Origin: Allodiplogaster sudhausi
Lineage: Eukaryota; Nematoda; Chromadorea; Rhabditida; Diplogasteridae
Assembly (NCBI GenBank): GCA_945643635.1
Contig: CALZFC010000016.1
Span: forward strand, 5,262,501 to 5,326,500
DNA length: 64,000 bases
Direction: 5' to 3'
Position 1 is the first letter of the stretch, and every line of letters begins with the position of its first letter. Made by a program: the position numbers and the translations under genes. Below, piece after piece: positions 34,218 to 46,335 of the stretch. A model generated the notes under the pieces. The model made no database searches, was not told the origin of the DNA, and was given only the letters and a program-made list of their open reading frames with translations.

Positions 34218-37200
34218 CTAGCAGTGGCAGAGGGCGTGTCTTGGCATGAAAGCGGTCTCATTTCCCTCGGGGTAGCCGTCAAGAGGCAGTGGATCAAAAA
34301 GTTCCTTGAAAAAGACAGTTGTGATCGCTCCAGATGCGGTGAAGAAGCAACATTGTCTGCTGTCATCAAATCGAGCGGGATGTCCGATCTTTGCAACGAT
34401 CTTCCATGTTTGTTCCGTGAATGCGAAGCAATCGATCTGGGCAGGAACAAAGCTGCTACTCTTGTTCAGCAAAACGATGTCTCCCGACTTGTAGAGTGTC
34501 CCGTGATGCTGGAGTAGGAGAGTGCACTTCACCCGTCGTTCCTTCAGAACTGCCCGTGCGAGCGCTGACACTTGATGTTGCTCGATTCCTTTTCCGGGAA
34601 CGAATTCCACCTCCTTCTGAAGACGTAGTGCCCAAAGAGTGCGCTGGATGTGAGTTGCGAACGTGCACGGCAGACACGTGAAGTTCCTTGTAATGTAGGA
34701 CCGTCGCTTGACGTACGCATTCAGTTGCTCGAATTGCAGAGTACTCAGTTGTCCAACTGGCCCTAGAGAACGAATCGCAGCTGCATAGTGCAGCAACGCG
34801 TGCGTCTTGTAGATGGGCCTGGACGAATGGGCTGCAGCTGCGCGAGAGGGCGGAATGTCCAGAGGGACAACTCGCCAAGCAAGAGACACGTATTCCTCGG
34901 CCGTAGAACGTACCAAATCAATGTCGCCAGATGTCAACTCGAATGAGCAGAGAAGGCGACTCAACTCGGAAAAGCGCTGGAACAGAAGCCGGATCTCAGG
35001 TTCCGCAACCATTACGTCCAACGGGAAGAGAAATGGGACGAGCCGAATGAGAAATGCTGTGTCGGCTGCCTTTTGCCCGGACACAGGGTCACCTTGCGAA
35101 ACATCGGCCGGGATTGGGTTGATTGTGCAGCTGCTGTCGACTCGCCCAGTAGCAAAGGCACATAACTTATCGTTGATATCCTTGAGCGGAAGTCCATTCC
35201 GAATGATGGCCCGAATGACCACTCCTAGAAGACGGCAGCTCTCGCCCTCGTACAAGTCGTGGGCGATATCACAGTAGGCATCCTCCGACACGTGGTATCC
35301 CGTAATGCCGTTGAGTGGCGAATCCCCCATCACGCCAAAAGCAGGAGGGCCGTTCGCTTGATACCTTAAGTTATCGCTTAAATTCATCCTATCTCCGATC
35401 AACGACAAAGGAACCGACCACGCCAAAGTCCGTAATTGGCAGTCCTTCTCTAGGTGAACGGCTCCAAAGTCGCGGTAGTTGGTCAAGCAGTGACGGCAAG
35501 GGAAACCTCCGGAAAAGCACGTCTGCATCTGGCGGACTTGGTTTAGTGCCAGGTTATCACCAAGAACCGAGTGCAGCCAAGGGTAGACGACAACGCTTCG
35601 CCCTCTCCACGACACCATGATTCCGTTTTCGTAGAGTACGTTCAACTCTACCTAAGAAGTTAAACTAATTGTTGATCTTTATTTACAACTTTTACGCTTT
35701 TTTAAAAATTTTACTTCAAATATATTACGGCACCTTGAAGCTTTCTAGAAGAGGCTTGTAGCCATAAGCCTTGTGATCAGACCCGTACGATGTCGCGTAG
35801 AGAAACCTAAAGCATTTACTTGAAGAACTGCTTTTTTTATTTTAGCATTTTGACACTTACTTCCATTTATGTAGACACGAAGCATGCCGTCTCAGTCCGG
35901 AAAAAGTGAAGAACATCATGGTTTGAGAGTGGATAGACGACGCCTTTCGTAGACCACTTCCAGGGCAAACGTCATCGAGGTATACCACAATCGGAAGTAG
36001 TGGTTTCTTCGTTCTGGAGGTAGCGTCACGAAACCGTTGCCCGTCCAGTGGAGACAGGAAATTCCCCCTTCCGAATGGCTCCATTTCTAACACCTGAAAA
36101 GCATACAGATTCTATATACTTCAATGTAACACAAAATAGCGATAAACCTGTTGAAATTCCACGTTCCGAAAGGCCGCTTCTATCGAATCCTTCAGTGGGA
36201 CAATGTAGAACTTGCACGGTCGATCGACACGACTCTGCTTCCCATCCAAGTCGCGTACGGGGACAGTCATCGTCCCCATTTGTCGAGGCAAAGGTTCAAT
36301 GTAGTCCTGTTCTTGTCGAAGCGCAGCCTTCCTTCTGTATGATGTAGCAACGGTGTTCAGTGTCGCCATAAACTGATCGAAATGGGAGTCGTTCATGGCT
36401 CGAACGTTCTTAGCGATACGGCGAATCAGATCCACCATTTTATCCGTTTCCGACTCTGTTATTCCAATTCGGCTTGTGGAGGTGAGGATCTCGGCTCTAA
36501 TCGTTTCGCAGAAGTTGGTCGAATCATCAGCTTCGAGCGCTTCCGAGTCGTCATTCTCATCGTCCTCCTCCTCCAGCTCAGTTGCAGATATGTCGCCGTC
36601 CAACTCCTCAACATCCTCTTGAAGAGACGAGGCATCCATGTTGCCATTGTCAGCAACATCCACATCCATTGCACCATCGCTATCGCTGCTGTCGGAATAA
36701 AGACCCCTCATCAGAGCAGGATCTGAAGAGAAGACTTGCGATGTTCAATAGTGAGGTACTGTTATTACTTGTTTAAATTACTACTCACGTTGTTGGCTCA
36801 AGTGAACCCGCCATGCTTGAAATCGTCCGAACTCAGATGAGCAAAAGCGGCAGTGATATTGATTTTCTCCAAGGTGTGACTGTTGACAATGCCGTTTTAA
36901 GTGGGCCAATGTAGGAAGCTCCTCCTCGCAGACATCCGCTGGACAACGCATCGTTAAGATTCTAAACTGTAATTTGTTGTTTTCCTTTTTCATTAGATAT
37001 TAACATTCAATGTTATCTTTCTATGTGCTCTTTCTTTCTATAGTTCTTGCAGCCTTGTATTCCTTTTTTCGTCTAAAACTTTCTTCCATAACTATATTGT
37101 TTTCTCTTAATAATGAATTTTTTTTCTGTATGAATATTCTTAAGCATATAACATGCTTAACAAATATTGGATATTGTAACGTAATTAAAAACCAACTTTG

Positions 37201-39480
37201 TAACAGAAAAATACAAATCACACGTTTGCATTTGTGCAATTCGTTAATTCTCAATTCGTTGTAACCAGTGGGTTGTGTTACAGTAGTTCATAGTAAACAA
37301 AAGAGTTGCCCAGAAAAAAATACTTTGTAAAAACTTTCAAATAACACTCTTACAATGGAGCGATTCGCTTATTTTCAATCAGTTGTAACTACTGGTTGGG
37401 TTACGGTAGTTTATAGTAAACATAAAGGTGCCCAGAAAAATCCACTCAAAAAACTTACTCTTTTGAATAGGAACGCAATCGCTTATTCTCAATTACTTCA
37501 AGGAATTTACTTGCACAGACACATACAGAACAGATTGGGATACGGTACCTTTAAGAAATTAAACTTGTCCAGAAATTTATCACTTTCCATTTAAAATAAA
37601 TCATTGGTACGGATTCGCGAATTAATTCGCTCAAATTTCGTAAGGTTACGGTTCTGGGCAACTCTCCTGAAAATCAAGAACAGTTTCCCAGAAATGGGAG
37701 AAAATAAATACCTTTGAATATAATTTAAAAGTCAAAAGATATAAGCTTACATTCTCTAAACTTAGCGTAACTTCGCTAATCAATAGCAACTACAGCTTCG
37801 ATAATTGTAATTGTAAGTCACATAAAGCACTTACAAAAGCATCTCAAGGTTTCAAGTAACTTTTCACTTGCACCAACAGTATTCCAATACTCGATAAGTT
37901 TAAGGACGAGAGTACGGTATGTTAAATATTTAAAAAAAATAAGTTAAATCATATCCCACCTTGCTGCAAATGTCGCACCGGAACGGCTTCCGATCAGTGT
38001 GGTTGACGGCGTGTTGTTGGAGACCTGGAAAAAACTTACATTTGGAAATATTTCAGTTCAGAATATACAATGGTAATCCTGTATAAAATGTTGAGCAAAA
38101 AAGAAGCATTAATTATTCGTCGTACCAAAATTTATTTTCTTTTTTTAAAATATACACATCGAGTTGGGTTACGGTACTTCTTAGAAAAGAAAAGAAAGAA
38201 ACAAGAAAAGAACAGTTTCGCTTATTTTAAATAAGTTATACAGAGCTGGTTTGATTACGGTTTTTTTTCTGGAAAACAAAAGAAACTTGCCCAGAAATTG
38301 AATTAACTACATAACCGATAGGGTATAAAAAGGTATTGTCGATTTCACAGAATAATTCCTAATTTTGGGCATCATCCTGAGGGACAGATGGGCAGAAACA
38401 GCTAACAAACCTTGCTAATATTTAGGATCATCGACAGTGGCTTCTATTCCCTGATAATAACAACTACAAATTTCTAACCACGTTACCCTAGAATTGAAGA
38501 CTAGACAATGTATATAAACATAACGAACCTTCGCAAGTCTGCGGCAGCTTCAGATGGCAGAAGCGCGGTCTGCGCGGAGATGCGATGTCTTCCAGCTCCG
38601 GTAGGAAGTCAGGGGAAGAGTGCGTACCGATTTTCTAAACAACGCATTATTTATATTTAAAATCTTTTGAATTGTATTATCCTGCTTTCAAAGTTAAGAA
38701 AAATAATAAACGTGGAATAGGTAATAACAAATGAACAAGGAAAAAAAATGTTCGGAACAAACTTTTCAATGTGTGGGAAAATGAGTTTTTTGTACTCTTA
38801 AAGAACAATAAACGAACGAAACTTATTTAAAAGTCAAAGTTGTTAGACGAGTCTGAAAAGTTATCGTACCTGGACAAAAATGCAGCAGCTTAAGCGTTGA
38901 AGCTGCGCGGTGCGCGGTTGTTGGGTGGATTGGGCAAGAGAAATACTGAAAATATAAAATTGCTGAAATAAGTATACGAATTTCAACATGAAATATAAAC
39001 GATAGTTAATGTACCAATAAAGAGAAAACACATTAAATATTTAAATTCGTTGGGAAGAATGGCAGCATCAATTAACAGATGTATCAACTTATGAAGAAAA
39101 GAATTAAAAGCAAACCACGCTCGGATGTCGAAAGAATTTGATCTTGCTGCGCGCGCCGACACGCTGTCTAGTTCCAGCAATCGCAGACAAGAAGGGCTAG
39201 CCTGATAATAAAAGAACAACGTTGCATATTCAGCATATTTAATAATGTTAATTTTATCACTCATTCGTGAGAAAAGAAGACAAAAGTGCTAACAATAAGG
39301 GAATAAAAACTGCAATAGAAACTTGCAAGAATAACCATTAACAAATCAGCTTTTTCATATCAATAGCGGGATGAATGAGTTAAACTTTTCAATTACTTAC
39401 TATTAGAAGTTGAGTCTCCAGTTGTTGATCGAGAGCACAAAGAGCAGCTTGGCTAACTACGCGGCCCGGGACTCTCGCTT
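34218..39480 (-). CDS. C2H2 zinc-finger DDE transposase (gene 1)
   Basis: Exons 38529-38634, 37960-38024, 36789-36966, 36148-36722, 35861-36093, 35734-35806 and 34218-35651 join in perfect phase (about 890 residues). Further N-terminal exons lie near 39405-39480 (RVVSQAALCALDQQLETQLL) and 39117-39203. The N-terminus has C2H2 fingers (HAVNHTDRKPFRCDICSK; CEEELPTLAHLKRHCQQSH; YHCRFCSSEFGRFQAW), then an acidic Asp/Glu segment. The core has LPIVVYLDDVCPGSGLRKAS, SVLGDNLALNQVRQM with FPCRHCLTNY, and CDIAHDLYEGESCRLLG. By position, the Asp of YLDD, the Asp of LGDN and the Glu of HDLYEGE are candidate DDE metal ligands. The same motif order occurs in many uncharacterised multi-copy animal proteins and is comparable to Tnp2-type CACTA transposases. 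No stop or frameshift was noticed, so it could be functional. Confidence 0.75.
37250..38340. repeat. diverged internal repeats with GGGTTACGGTA core
   Basis: Five spaced copies (near 37265, 37390, 37535, 38160, 38245) of a segment of about 100-130 bases, with AACTNNTTGGGTTACGGTA followed by GTAAACA and TGCCCAGAAA, lie in introns of the transposase gene. Six inverted counterparts lie at 56170-57210 in the short copy. Confidence 0.65.
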
Positions 39481-39599
39481 TCTAACTGAAACAAAAGAGC
39501 AGAATCGCTACGCTTACACGTTATAAATGTCATATCAAAAAGCGATTCAATATTACAAACATGAAATAAAAAAAGGATAAGTTTTAAGTGTTTGTTAAC

Positions 39600-39837
39600 C
39601 CGAGATTTTCTTCCGAAAATTAAACGTTCCGTTCAAATGATGATTCCGAATATTTTTTTAAACATGGTCGAAAGTGGTACAATGTCACATTTTCTGTTCT
39701 CGCATCGCCTCGTCCCTCCTTGCCACCAAAATGTGACATCCGTTGTCACAATTCTCTTCGGCGGCCGCTTGCGTGTCACATTTTTGGTCACAATTTTGGA
39801 TGGAACATTAATTGTGCGTCACATTTTTTTCTGTGTG
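39600..39837. repeat. subterminal TGTGACA array, transposase end of long copy
   Basis: About 240 bases with repeated GTCACATTTT/AATGTGACA motifs up to the CTGTGTG end. Nearly identical to the inverted end of the short copy at 54945-55180. Confidence 0.85.
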
Positions 39838-39840
39838 TAG

Positions 39841-40254
39841 CCAAAAAGTTAACTTATGCGAACAATCAGCAGTATTTATATTAGAAAAAGAAAGAAAGAG
39901 GGTGTTAGTAGGAGTAAAATTAATAAAAAATAATCTTAGTAAGCAATCAAACCTCAAAGTTCTCGGAATTGCTTAATAAAATTCTTCTTATAAATTTTAC
40001 TTGCTCGGATATCCACTTCGAATGTTATCTGCAAATAATTTTAAATCCCAAAAACAAAATAGTTAATTATTTGGCCTGGTGGTTTCCATGCACTACGGCT
40101 CAATGTTTAAACGAGCCATCAAAAGATAGAGATGAAGTTGGCTTCTGATTGTGAGTACTTTCACCTGAATTATTTCGAACAAAACAAACAATGTTATACA
40201 GCAAGAAATAAGTAAGTAGTAATAAAGCGTTAATTTTGTACAAAGGGACGGATA
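39841..40254. other. AT-rich flank with one family motif copy
   Basis: Spacer beyond the long transposon. It contains one copy (40070-40110) of the TTATTTGGCCTGGTGGTTT motif that recurs through 40-53 kb. No gene seen. Confidence 0.6.
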
Positions 40255-40310
40255 AGATCGCATCATCAACAAATGGCTGTTCATTCTCGAGCGTATACGT
40301 GTCAGAGAAT
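40255..40310 (-). pseudogene. fragment of repeated exon family
   Basis: Minus strand reads SDTYTLENEQPFVDD, matching the 3' part of the exon that is intact at 44727-44835 (YTIEKGQPFVD). The upstream half is replaced by a GA tract. Confidence 0.5.
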
Positions 40311-40314
40311 GGGG

Positions 40315-40605
40315 GAATGAAATTGAGAAAAGGAATGAGAGAGTGAAAGAATGAGAGAGAGGGAAAAAAACAAAGCGAATGAGAGAGAGAGATGGAAGAA
40401 AGCGAATGAGAGGGTGTAAGAGAGAGAGAAAGGGAATGAGAGAGTGTGATATAGTGAGAGAGTGAGAGAGAGAGGAAGAGAAAGGGAATGAGAGAATGAG
40501 AGAGAGAAAAAAATGAGAGAGTGAGAGAGAGAGAATACGAGAGTGAGAGGGAAGGAGAATGAGAGAGCGAGACAAAAAAGAGAGAGTTAGAAAGAGAAAG
40601 GGCCG
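40315..40605. repeat. GA-rich tract
   Basis: Long imperfect GAGAGAATGAGAGAG run. Open frames on the minus strand are Ser/Leu low complexity. Confidence 0.9.
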
Positions 40606-40836
40606 TCAAGAGGAAGACAGACCAAAGTGCAGATCATCTTCTACACAATCATTTTTATCAAATTTACTTCTCGAAAATTCTTTGGTGTTATAAAAGAACA
40701 ATTCCGTGAACACCATTTATACGATGCAGACCAGGTGCGGTTCAAAAAATAAAACGACGGATTCGGATTTGGACGCGGAGTCGGTTTAGTGACGGTACCA
40801 GATTTGAGATGCATCGACGACCAATGAATGTATCTT

Positions 40837-41119
40837 TAAAGGAAGTATCCGGCGTATAATTCTACAGTAGCGCTAGAGAAGGCGTTTGAATGCGCGCGCT
40901 CATAAAGTTGCCTGTCGCTCGGTCGAGAGAGCATGTGAAATAGGAGGGTGGCTCCGACCTATCGTAGCTAATTCTCTACCCGCCAGTTTTCACGTTACTC
41001 TTTCTCAGAATGTCATGGAAGAAAATCGCTCAAACTTTCTGGAGACATGTTTTACGCCAAGATGAATATGTTCATATAGAAAAAAACTTAGGTTAATTAT
41101 TCCCCGGATACCTCCTTTA
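40837..41119. mobile_element. MITE copy 2 (inverted relative to copy 1)
   Basis: About 283 bases bounded by TTTAAAGGAAGTATCCGG and its inverted CCGGATACCTCCTTTAAA. Same interior as 26310-26584 in reverse. The TTTAAA at both ends leaves open a TTAA-type target. Confidence 0.85.
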
Positions 41120-41729
41120 AACAAGCTATTAAACCGCAGCAATACGTTGGGGGCCCGAGACCAGATATCGTTATGTTATTCATAGAAATTATTTTAAACA
41201 CAAATTTTCAGACAAATGAACGTGCAAATATTTCAGTTAAATATATGTAAAATGCAATTTGGACGACTTTTAACATTTACAGATATCGCGTATGGCTAAG
41301 TCTTTTATATCTCCCGTCTGCCTGTAAAAAGGATTTACAGGTGGAAATATTTATAAATACAATTGTGTCAATGTATGTATGCAATAGGATGTTTTATAAA
41401 TTCTGTTTAATCACGGAAAATCCAAGTCGAACGTACAGTTTTATATGTTGGTTCATTGCAGATGAAAACCACCAGGCGAAATGTTTAAACTAAAAAAAAA
41501 CATTGCATTTTTATTTTATAACTAAAAGTAACTTCATATTAGCCTTATCGTTGATAAGCATACACTCTTTGATAAGAACATTTTTTTAACGAGATCGAAA
41601 CCGACACATTTAGGTTCATTGCTCATGAAAACCACCAGGCCAATTTAGTTATATTAATTTTTATTAATCGATAGCATTCGTATTTACAACATTTTAAAGG
41701 GTTTTATATTAATTATATCTTTTATTGCA

Positions 41730-42480
41730 GATCAAAAGGAGGTGGACATCCGGTCTAAGAGCGGAAACATTTAATGCTATTTTTTGTAATCTTCTTTTAT
41801 CTAATAAAGTTAGAGTTAACCATATTTTCTGAAAGTGTATTCAAACGGATGTCCACATCGTTTGATATCTGCAAAAAAAAATGTTAGAAACAGTTATCAG
41901 CAACAGAAGATCGATTAGGTTAATAAAAATTTATAAATTATTTGGAATGGTGGTTTTCATACATTACGAACCAATATGTAAAACTTGCGATTGAATTGAA
42001 CGATCTTCAGTGACGTAGAGGGGAAACTAATTCTATTCTACATATGTATATCGCTACAACTATGTATGTACGTCTGGGAGAGTTGAATAAGAGCAGGGCC
42101 GGCAAGAACGACTCGCTTCACGAGAGCTCCTTCGACTACGACGAATCTGTCAAATTTGGCGATTTCATTCTTATTCTGTTTATAATATATTTGGAACTGT
42201 TGCCCGAATTTGTCATTGAAAATGTACTTTTTACTTTGAGTCGACGGCTGTTGACTTCGGCATCCGCGACACTTCAGCAGCCATGCGGTTTTGTCACCCG
42301 AATCTAGACAACAGACTGTCTCTCTCTCATTCTGTCTATTCTACTGTATGTATCTGTCTCTCTCATTCGTAGCGCTGGACAAAGAAGCCGATGCAGCTGC
42401 CTTTTCTGACTTCGTCGATCGGGAAGTGGTGATAGATAGTGGGAGAAGGAGAGGGAGGTCAGAGAAGAGAGAATAAGAGT
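41730..42480 (-). pseudogene. decayed gene-family unit, paralogous to 47660-48600
   Basis: Contains in order a GTGGACATCCG box, its inverted counterpart, the GGAATGGTGGTTTTCATACA motif, an exon-family copy (minus, about 42070-42152: VVVEGALVKRVVLAGPA), and a WLLKCRG-type segment near 42250-42305, then a CT tract. The whole unit is repeated at 47660-48600. Frames are broken and no full gene can be assembled. Confidence 0.5.
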
Positions 42481-43119
42481 GAGAGAGGAAGAAAGACTTC
42501 ATGTACGATAAATATATTAAAAAATAAACATTCTGCAATATAAAAGATATAAGAAATAATTATCTCTGCAATAATAGATATTATTAATATATAACCTGAA
42601 AAAGAAATAAATTTAAAGCAAATGAAATAAATAAATACTTTTGCCTGGTGGTTTTCACTCACAATGGATCTATGTAAGAGATTCAATGAAGAAAGCGGCG
42701 ATAACTCAAAAATAACATGGTGAAAGCGCCCGCCACAGGCAGTTTGTCACTGTTTCTTGTGCCTGCGCGCCTAGCAGAGTGAGCAGCTGCTGGACGAAGT
42801 GCTCACAGAGTGAGCAGCTGCTGGACGAAGTGCTCAATCTCCATAGCTTTTGTAGAGAATGTTGAACGAGAAAGAGAAGGATTATAGAGTCAGTTGAATT
42901 CACTCAATCAACCACCGAAACGTTCTATAGATTTGTGTTTTGGTTTTTTTAAACAATTTTTTATGTGAAAAAACTTTCTTTTACATGAGAACATGAACAC
43001 TCTTTATTTTTGCCGTTTCATAGGCGCACTACTTCGCAGTCGTCGAAATCAGAAAGGACTGCAAATCTAACCATAATAAAACGATAGGTTTATGAATATT
43101 TATATAAATGATTTGACCT

Positions 43120-43695
43120 GGTGTTTCCGTGCGCAACTGAATCTATTTATCAACGAGTCAACTAGCTTGGGCGATGTGAACTCCTTCTCCTTGACAATGT
43201 ATTCACATAAATTATTCCGAACAAGCATTCTCAAACGAATAAATTAATTACAATTAAAAAGGCATTAAATTAAAATTTCACATTTTATTTACCGAACAGA
43301 AACCTGTCAAGATCACCACAAACAAAATGGATTCAGATGTCATGTATGACTAGGCCTTTTATATCGTCCGTTTTCCTGAAAACATAATCACACAAAAAAG
43401 AATGATCGCAGCATTCAATTCTCTATTTGAATGTTTTTTAGGACGTATAAAATATTTCAAATAGCAAAAATCCTTTTTATTTTCTCCTCCTCATGGACAG
43501 GATCAAGGAGTCATTCTTTCTTGAGCTAACTTTATTGAATTAGAAGCCATCACTCATTTGTTTTTCGTAAATCAGAATATAAAATACATAAAGTATAGAG
43601 AGGAGAAAAAGCTAAGCTAGACCATCAGAAAGGGAGAGAGAGAAAGGAAGATAGAGAGAGAGAGGGAGAACGTGGTAAATTATATTCCCTTCCAG
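43120..43695. other. spacer with motif copy and GA tract
   Basis: Holds a degenerate GGTGGTTTTCAT motif copy near 43120 and a GA tract at 43625-43675. Otherwise AT-rich with no exon found. Confidence 0.4.
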
Positions 43696-44030
43696 AGGAA
43701 TCCCTCCGTCCTCTTCGGTGCTTCTCTTATACAAGCCAAGCCTTTCACAATGCTCTACGAATCGGGTAAGCCAGCTCAGGTAATGTCAATCGAGATACAG
43801 GAGCTCAAGACGCACAAGATTATGTAGGTTCTTAATAAACAATCATTTGTGGCATGTAATTTTGTGATTGATGAAAAAATATTTTTTTAATCTGTAAGAA
43901 ATACAAATCCAACACACCCAAACACATAAATGATACCCTGGTCTGCTCTCTCTATTCGAGTGACAAAACCACCGCTGGTGTATATGGCGATGTGCTGTCG
44001 GCAAAGCGAAAATCAAAGACCGACGTTTGA
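43696..44030 (+). CDS. best-preserved member of the unrecognised gene family (partial)
   Basis: Exon 43696-43779 (acceptor CTTCCAG, donor GGTAATG) reads RNPSVLFGASLIQAKPFTML then YESGKPAQ. A second open segment ending at TGA 44028-44030 reads YSSDKTTAGVYGDVLSAKRK then SKTDV. Related but diverged segments occur through 40-62 kb. Exon 1 corresponds in layout to the exon VVLASNADIQLSHPYTIEKG...PFVD at 44727. Likely a small beta-rich protein, but no known family matches. It may be a live gene or a recent pseudogene. Confidence 0.4.
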
Positions 44031-44469
44031 AGCAAAAAAGAACAACTCCAATGATCTTCAATTAAATAATTAATCCAACAAAACGACAGCGGTTTATTTC
44101 GTACTTTTTTCTTGTTATCTGTAATTGTTTATTTTGTTCGAATTTTCCATGTACTATAATGATCGCCGATGATAAATATATGTATAGTTTTTAAGAATTC
44201 TCAGTACGTGGCTATCGCCCTGCTTTAAAGCTCGTTGCACATATATGTAGGTTCAATGTCCATGAAAACCAACAGGCCAAATAAGTTACATTATTTAACC
44301 GACTGTTTTGTTTGCGCATTATAATTACAAGGTTTTCCAGGTTTTATTCTAGCAATATATCTCTTATTTTGTTCGAATATATAACTATTCGTAATATCAT
44401 TTACTGTGGACATCCGTTCAAAGAGAGAAAACATTGAGATTTATTTTTTAAATAATTTTTTTTATCTAA

Positions 44470-44580
44470 TAAATTCTCCAAATCGCGATGCGATTGAGAG
44501 TGGAGTTGAGAGCGAGGACGCGGCAGAAGTTTCGTCGATGCGCAGTCGGCAAAGTCGAAGTCAACGTCCATCGATTCCAA
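44470..44580 (+). pseudogene. family exon fragment (IESGVES type)
   Basis: SNRDAIESGVESEDAAEVSS reads in the plus frame. Related segments are at 45879-45940 (VSKRIESGVKSVRTDLIALL) and 62755-62800 (IRIESGVEITD). They share GCATTGAGAGTGGAGT. Confidence 0.4.
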
Positions 44581-44726
44581 CAAAAAAGGACCATTTCAAT
44601 GATAAGTTCGATTAACGGTTCCAAATTCATGAGGCAAAAAGAAATTGCCCTATCAATAACAGGTTCATGTAACAGTTCCTAATGTATTATAAACATAACA
44701 AGTATAAAGCTGCCAAAATTTGATAG

Positions 44727-44835
44727 ATTCCTCGTATTCGAAGGAGCTCTCGTGAAGCGAGTCGTTCTTGCCAGCAATGCTGATATTCAACTCAGCCATC
44801 CTTACACAATCGAGAAGGGACAGCCATTTGTTGAT
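44727..44835 (+). CDS. intact copy of the repeated family exon
   Basis: After an AATTTGATAG acceptor, phase-consistent codons read FLVFEGALVKRVVLASNADI then QLSHPYTIEKGQPFVD before a GTCAGC donor. Eight more copies or fragments occur at 40255 (-), 42070 (-), 45527 (+), 48150 (-), 49085 (-), 51640 (-), 52690 (-) and 54560 (+). The acceptor-like AG is conserved in most. The host gene is not assembled. Confidence 0.45.
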
Positions 44836-45526
44836 GTCAGCGGTTGAATCCGTTATTTCCAACAAAAAAAACGGTTTATTTCGTACCTATTTCTTGCAAT
44901 CTGGAATATTTTTTTAAAGAATTTTACATGAATTCTAGTAGCCATGTACAATCACAGATATGTATGTAGCTACTTAAGTAGATAAGAACATATTTTCCAG
45001 TCTTAACCGGTCGTCAATCGTTTCCTTTGTCTTGGCTTGTCTACACAAAGATCCGTTGTGAATGAAAAGCACCAGGCAAAATTCATAAGGTTTAGTGACT
45101 TTTTGCCTCTGGCGGGTAGTCAATTTCATGTGTTTCTTGAATGTTCATTATTATATATATGTACTTGGTTTCCTGGGTTCACTTCATAGATTAATTATAT
45201 ATGTTACAATCATTTTTAGTTGATCTACTGCTCAGTGTAAATTGCATATGAAAATATGAATAAAATGAAAGTACAAATATGTATGTACATATGTACAGAG
45301 CCCGGGAGCCAAGATTGCTTGCATTTATTAGTTGAGGAAAAGGTGAAGGGAAATATTGAGAGGATAATCGACTGCAGAACGGTACTCGATTGAGATTAAA
45401 AAAAGGACCATTTCAATGGTAATGTTCAGCTAATGGTTTCTACTTCTTTAGGAAGTAACCAAATAAAGTGTAAACTGTAAAACGGTAAAACCCACATTTT
45501 ACAGAGGGTCATTATCAAACGAGCTC

Positions 45527-46335
45527 TAGTGAAGCGAGTTTCCCTGTTGATATTCAACCCAGCCAGAAGTACAGGATCGAGAAGGGACAGACATTCGGGA
45601 CAGACAAACAAACAAAGTGGACGTTCTAGGCACGAGAGTTTTGAGACTTGATCCCCGTGCTTTTCGTGTTCTTAAAAAAATGAACAATTGCTCTTACTTT
45701 GTTTGATTGAAAATTTAAAGCCTTTTATATGTAATTCTCCTCGCGACACCATGTTTCATTTCTTTTTTAAAATCTGCTGATTGTTCACATACGTATATGA
45801 GTTTTAGTAATTTTTGCGTTATTTTATGTACATATCTATTGAGTTTCCTAACACACATTGATTCATCTCTCTCTAGGTCTCGAAGCGCATTGAGAGTGGA
45901 GTGAAGAGCGTTCGCACCGATTTGATCGCTCTCCTAGTGTGCTACATATTTTTGGGGCTTAAAGATTCCGGGCCAACAAACAAGAACTCCTCGCTGAATA
46001 CTAGTTGAACTTCAAAAAAGTTCTTTTTTTATACATTTAAAAGACACTCTTCTGAAGTTTCAGCCCGCTAACCTTTTATCCATTTTGCACTCACAAAATG
46101 TTTGGAAATTAATGAATATTGGCAGAGTAATAAAAATATGTGTAAATAATCATCATTTTATTATGTGAATTAATGTTGAGGGTGTTCTCTTTTCTCTTGA
46201 GCAGCTTCGAGGACGAGTGAGAAGGACTGCGCAAGCGTATGATCTTCTCTGGAGAATTCAGTCGAAGTATCAGAGACGCCAAATCTTTCGACAGGCAGTC
46301 GATCCACCGATTGCGGATGCGCAAACATGAGCGAA
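45527..46335 (+). pseudogene. degenerate family unit
   Basis: A frameshifted copy of the exon (ALVKRV then broken) at 45527-45600, an IESGVKS exon after a TCTCTCTAG acceptor at 45879, and an open segment at 46200-46328 (QLRGRVRRTAQAYDLLWRIQ then SKYQRRQIFRQAV) lie in the same strand and order. They may represent exons of one decayed gene. Confidence 0.35.

Larger units (their letters stand above)
30304..39837. mobile_element. two-gene CACTA/EnSpm-like DNA transposon, long copy
   Basis: A 9534-base element. Ends are CACACAGAAAACGATGTGAC at the left and, inverted, CACACAGAAAAAAATGTGAC at the right (18 of 20 bases alike), flanked by TA on both sides. About 250 bases inside each end are packed with ATGTGACA/TGTCACAATT motifs in both orientations. 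Two genes lie inside on the minus strand: a zinc-finger transposase (34218-39480) and an accessory gene (31080-34066). CAC termini, short 2-3 bp duplications, subterminal arrays and a two-gene layout are known for CACTA/EnSpm elements; KDZ and hAT elements have 8-bp duplications, which are absent here. The superfamily call is inference. Confidence 0.85.

Noticed and set aside
30304..39837. Assignment of the large transposon to hAT or KDZ
   Set aside because: Those superfamilies make 8-bp target duplications. The flanks here match for only two bases, while true 8-bp duplications are obvious at the hAT-type elements in this same window.
39592..39840. 82-residue frame (and its mirror at 54942-55145)
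   Set aside because: Conserved only because it covers the transposon end with its TGTGACA array; DNA-level binding sites explain the conservation better.
40093..40609. Ser/Leu-rich minus-strand frames of 160-169 residues
   Set aside because: GA tract translation; only the short SDTYTLENEQPFVDD part is a family exon fragment.
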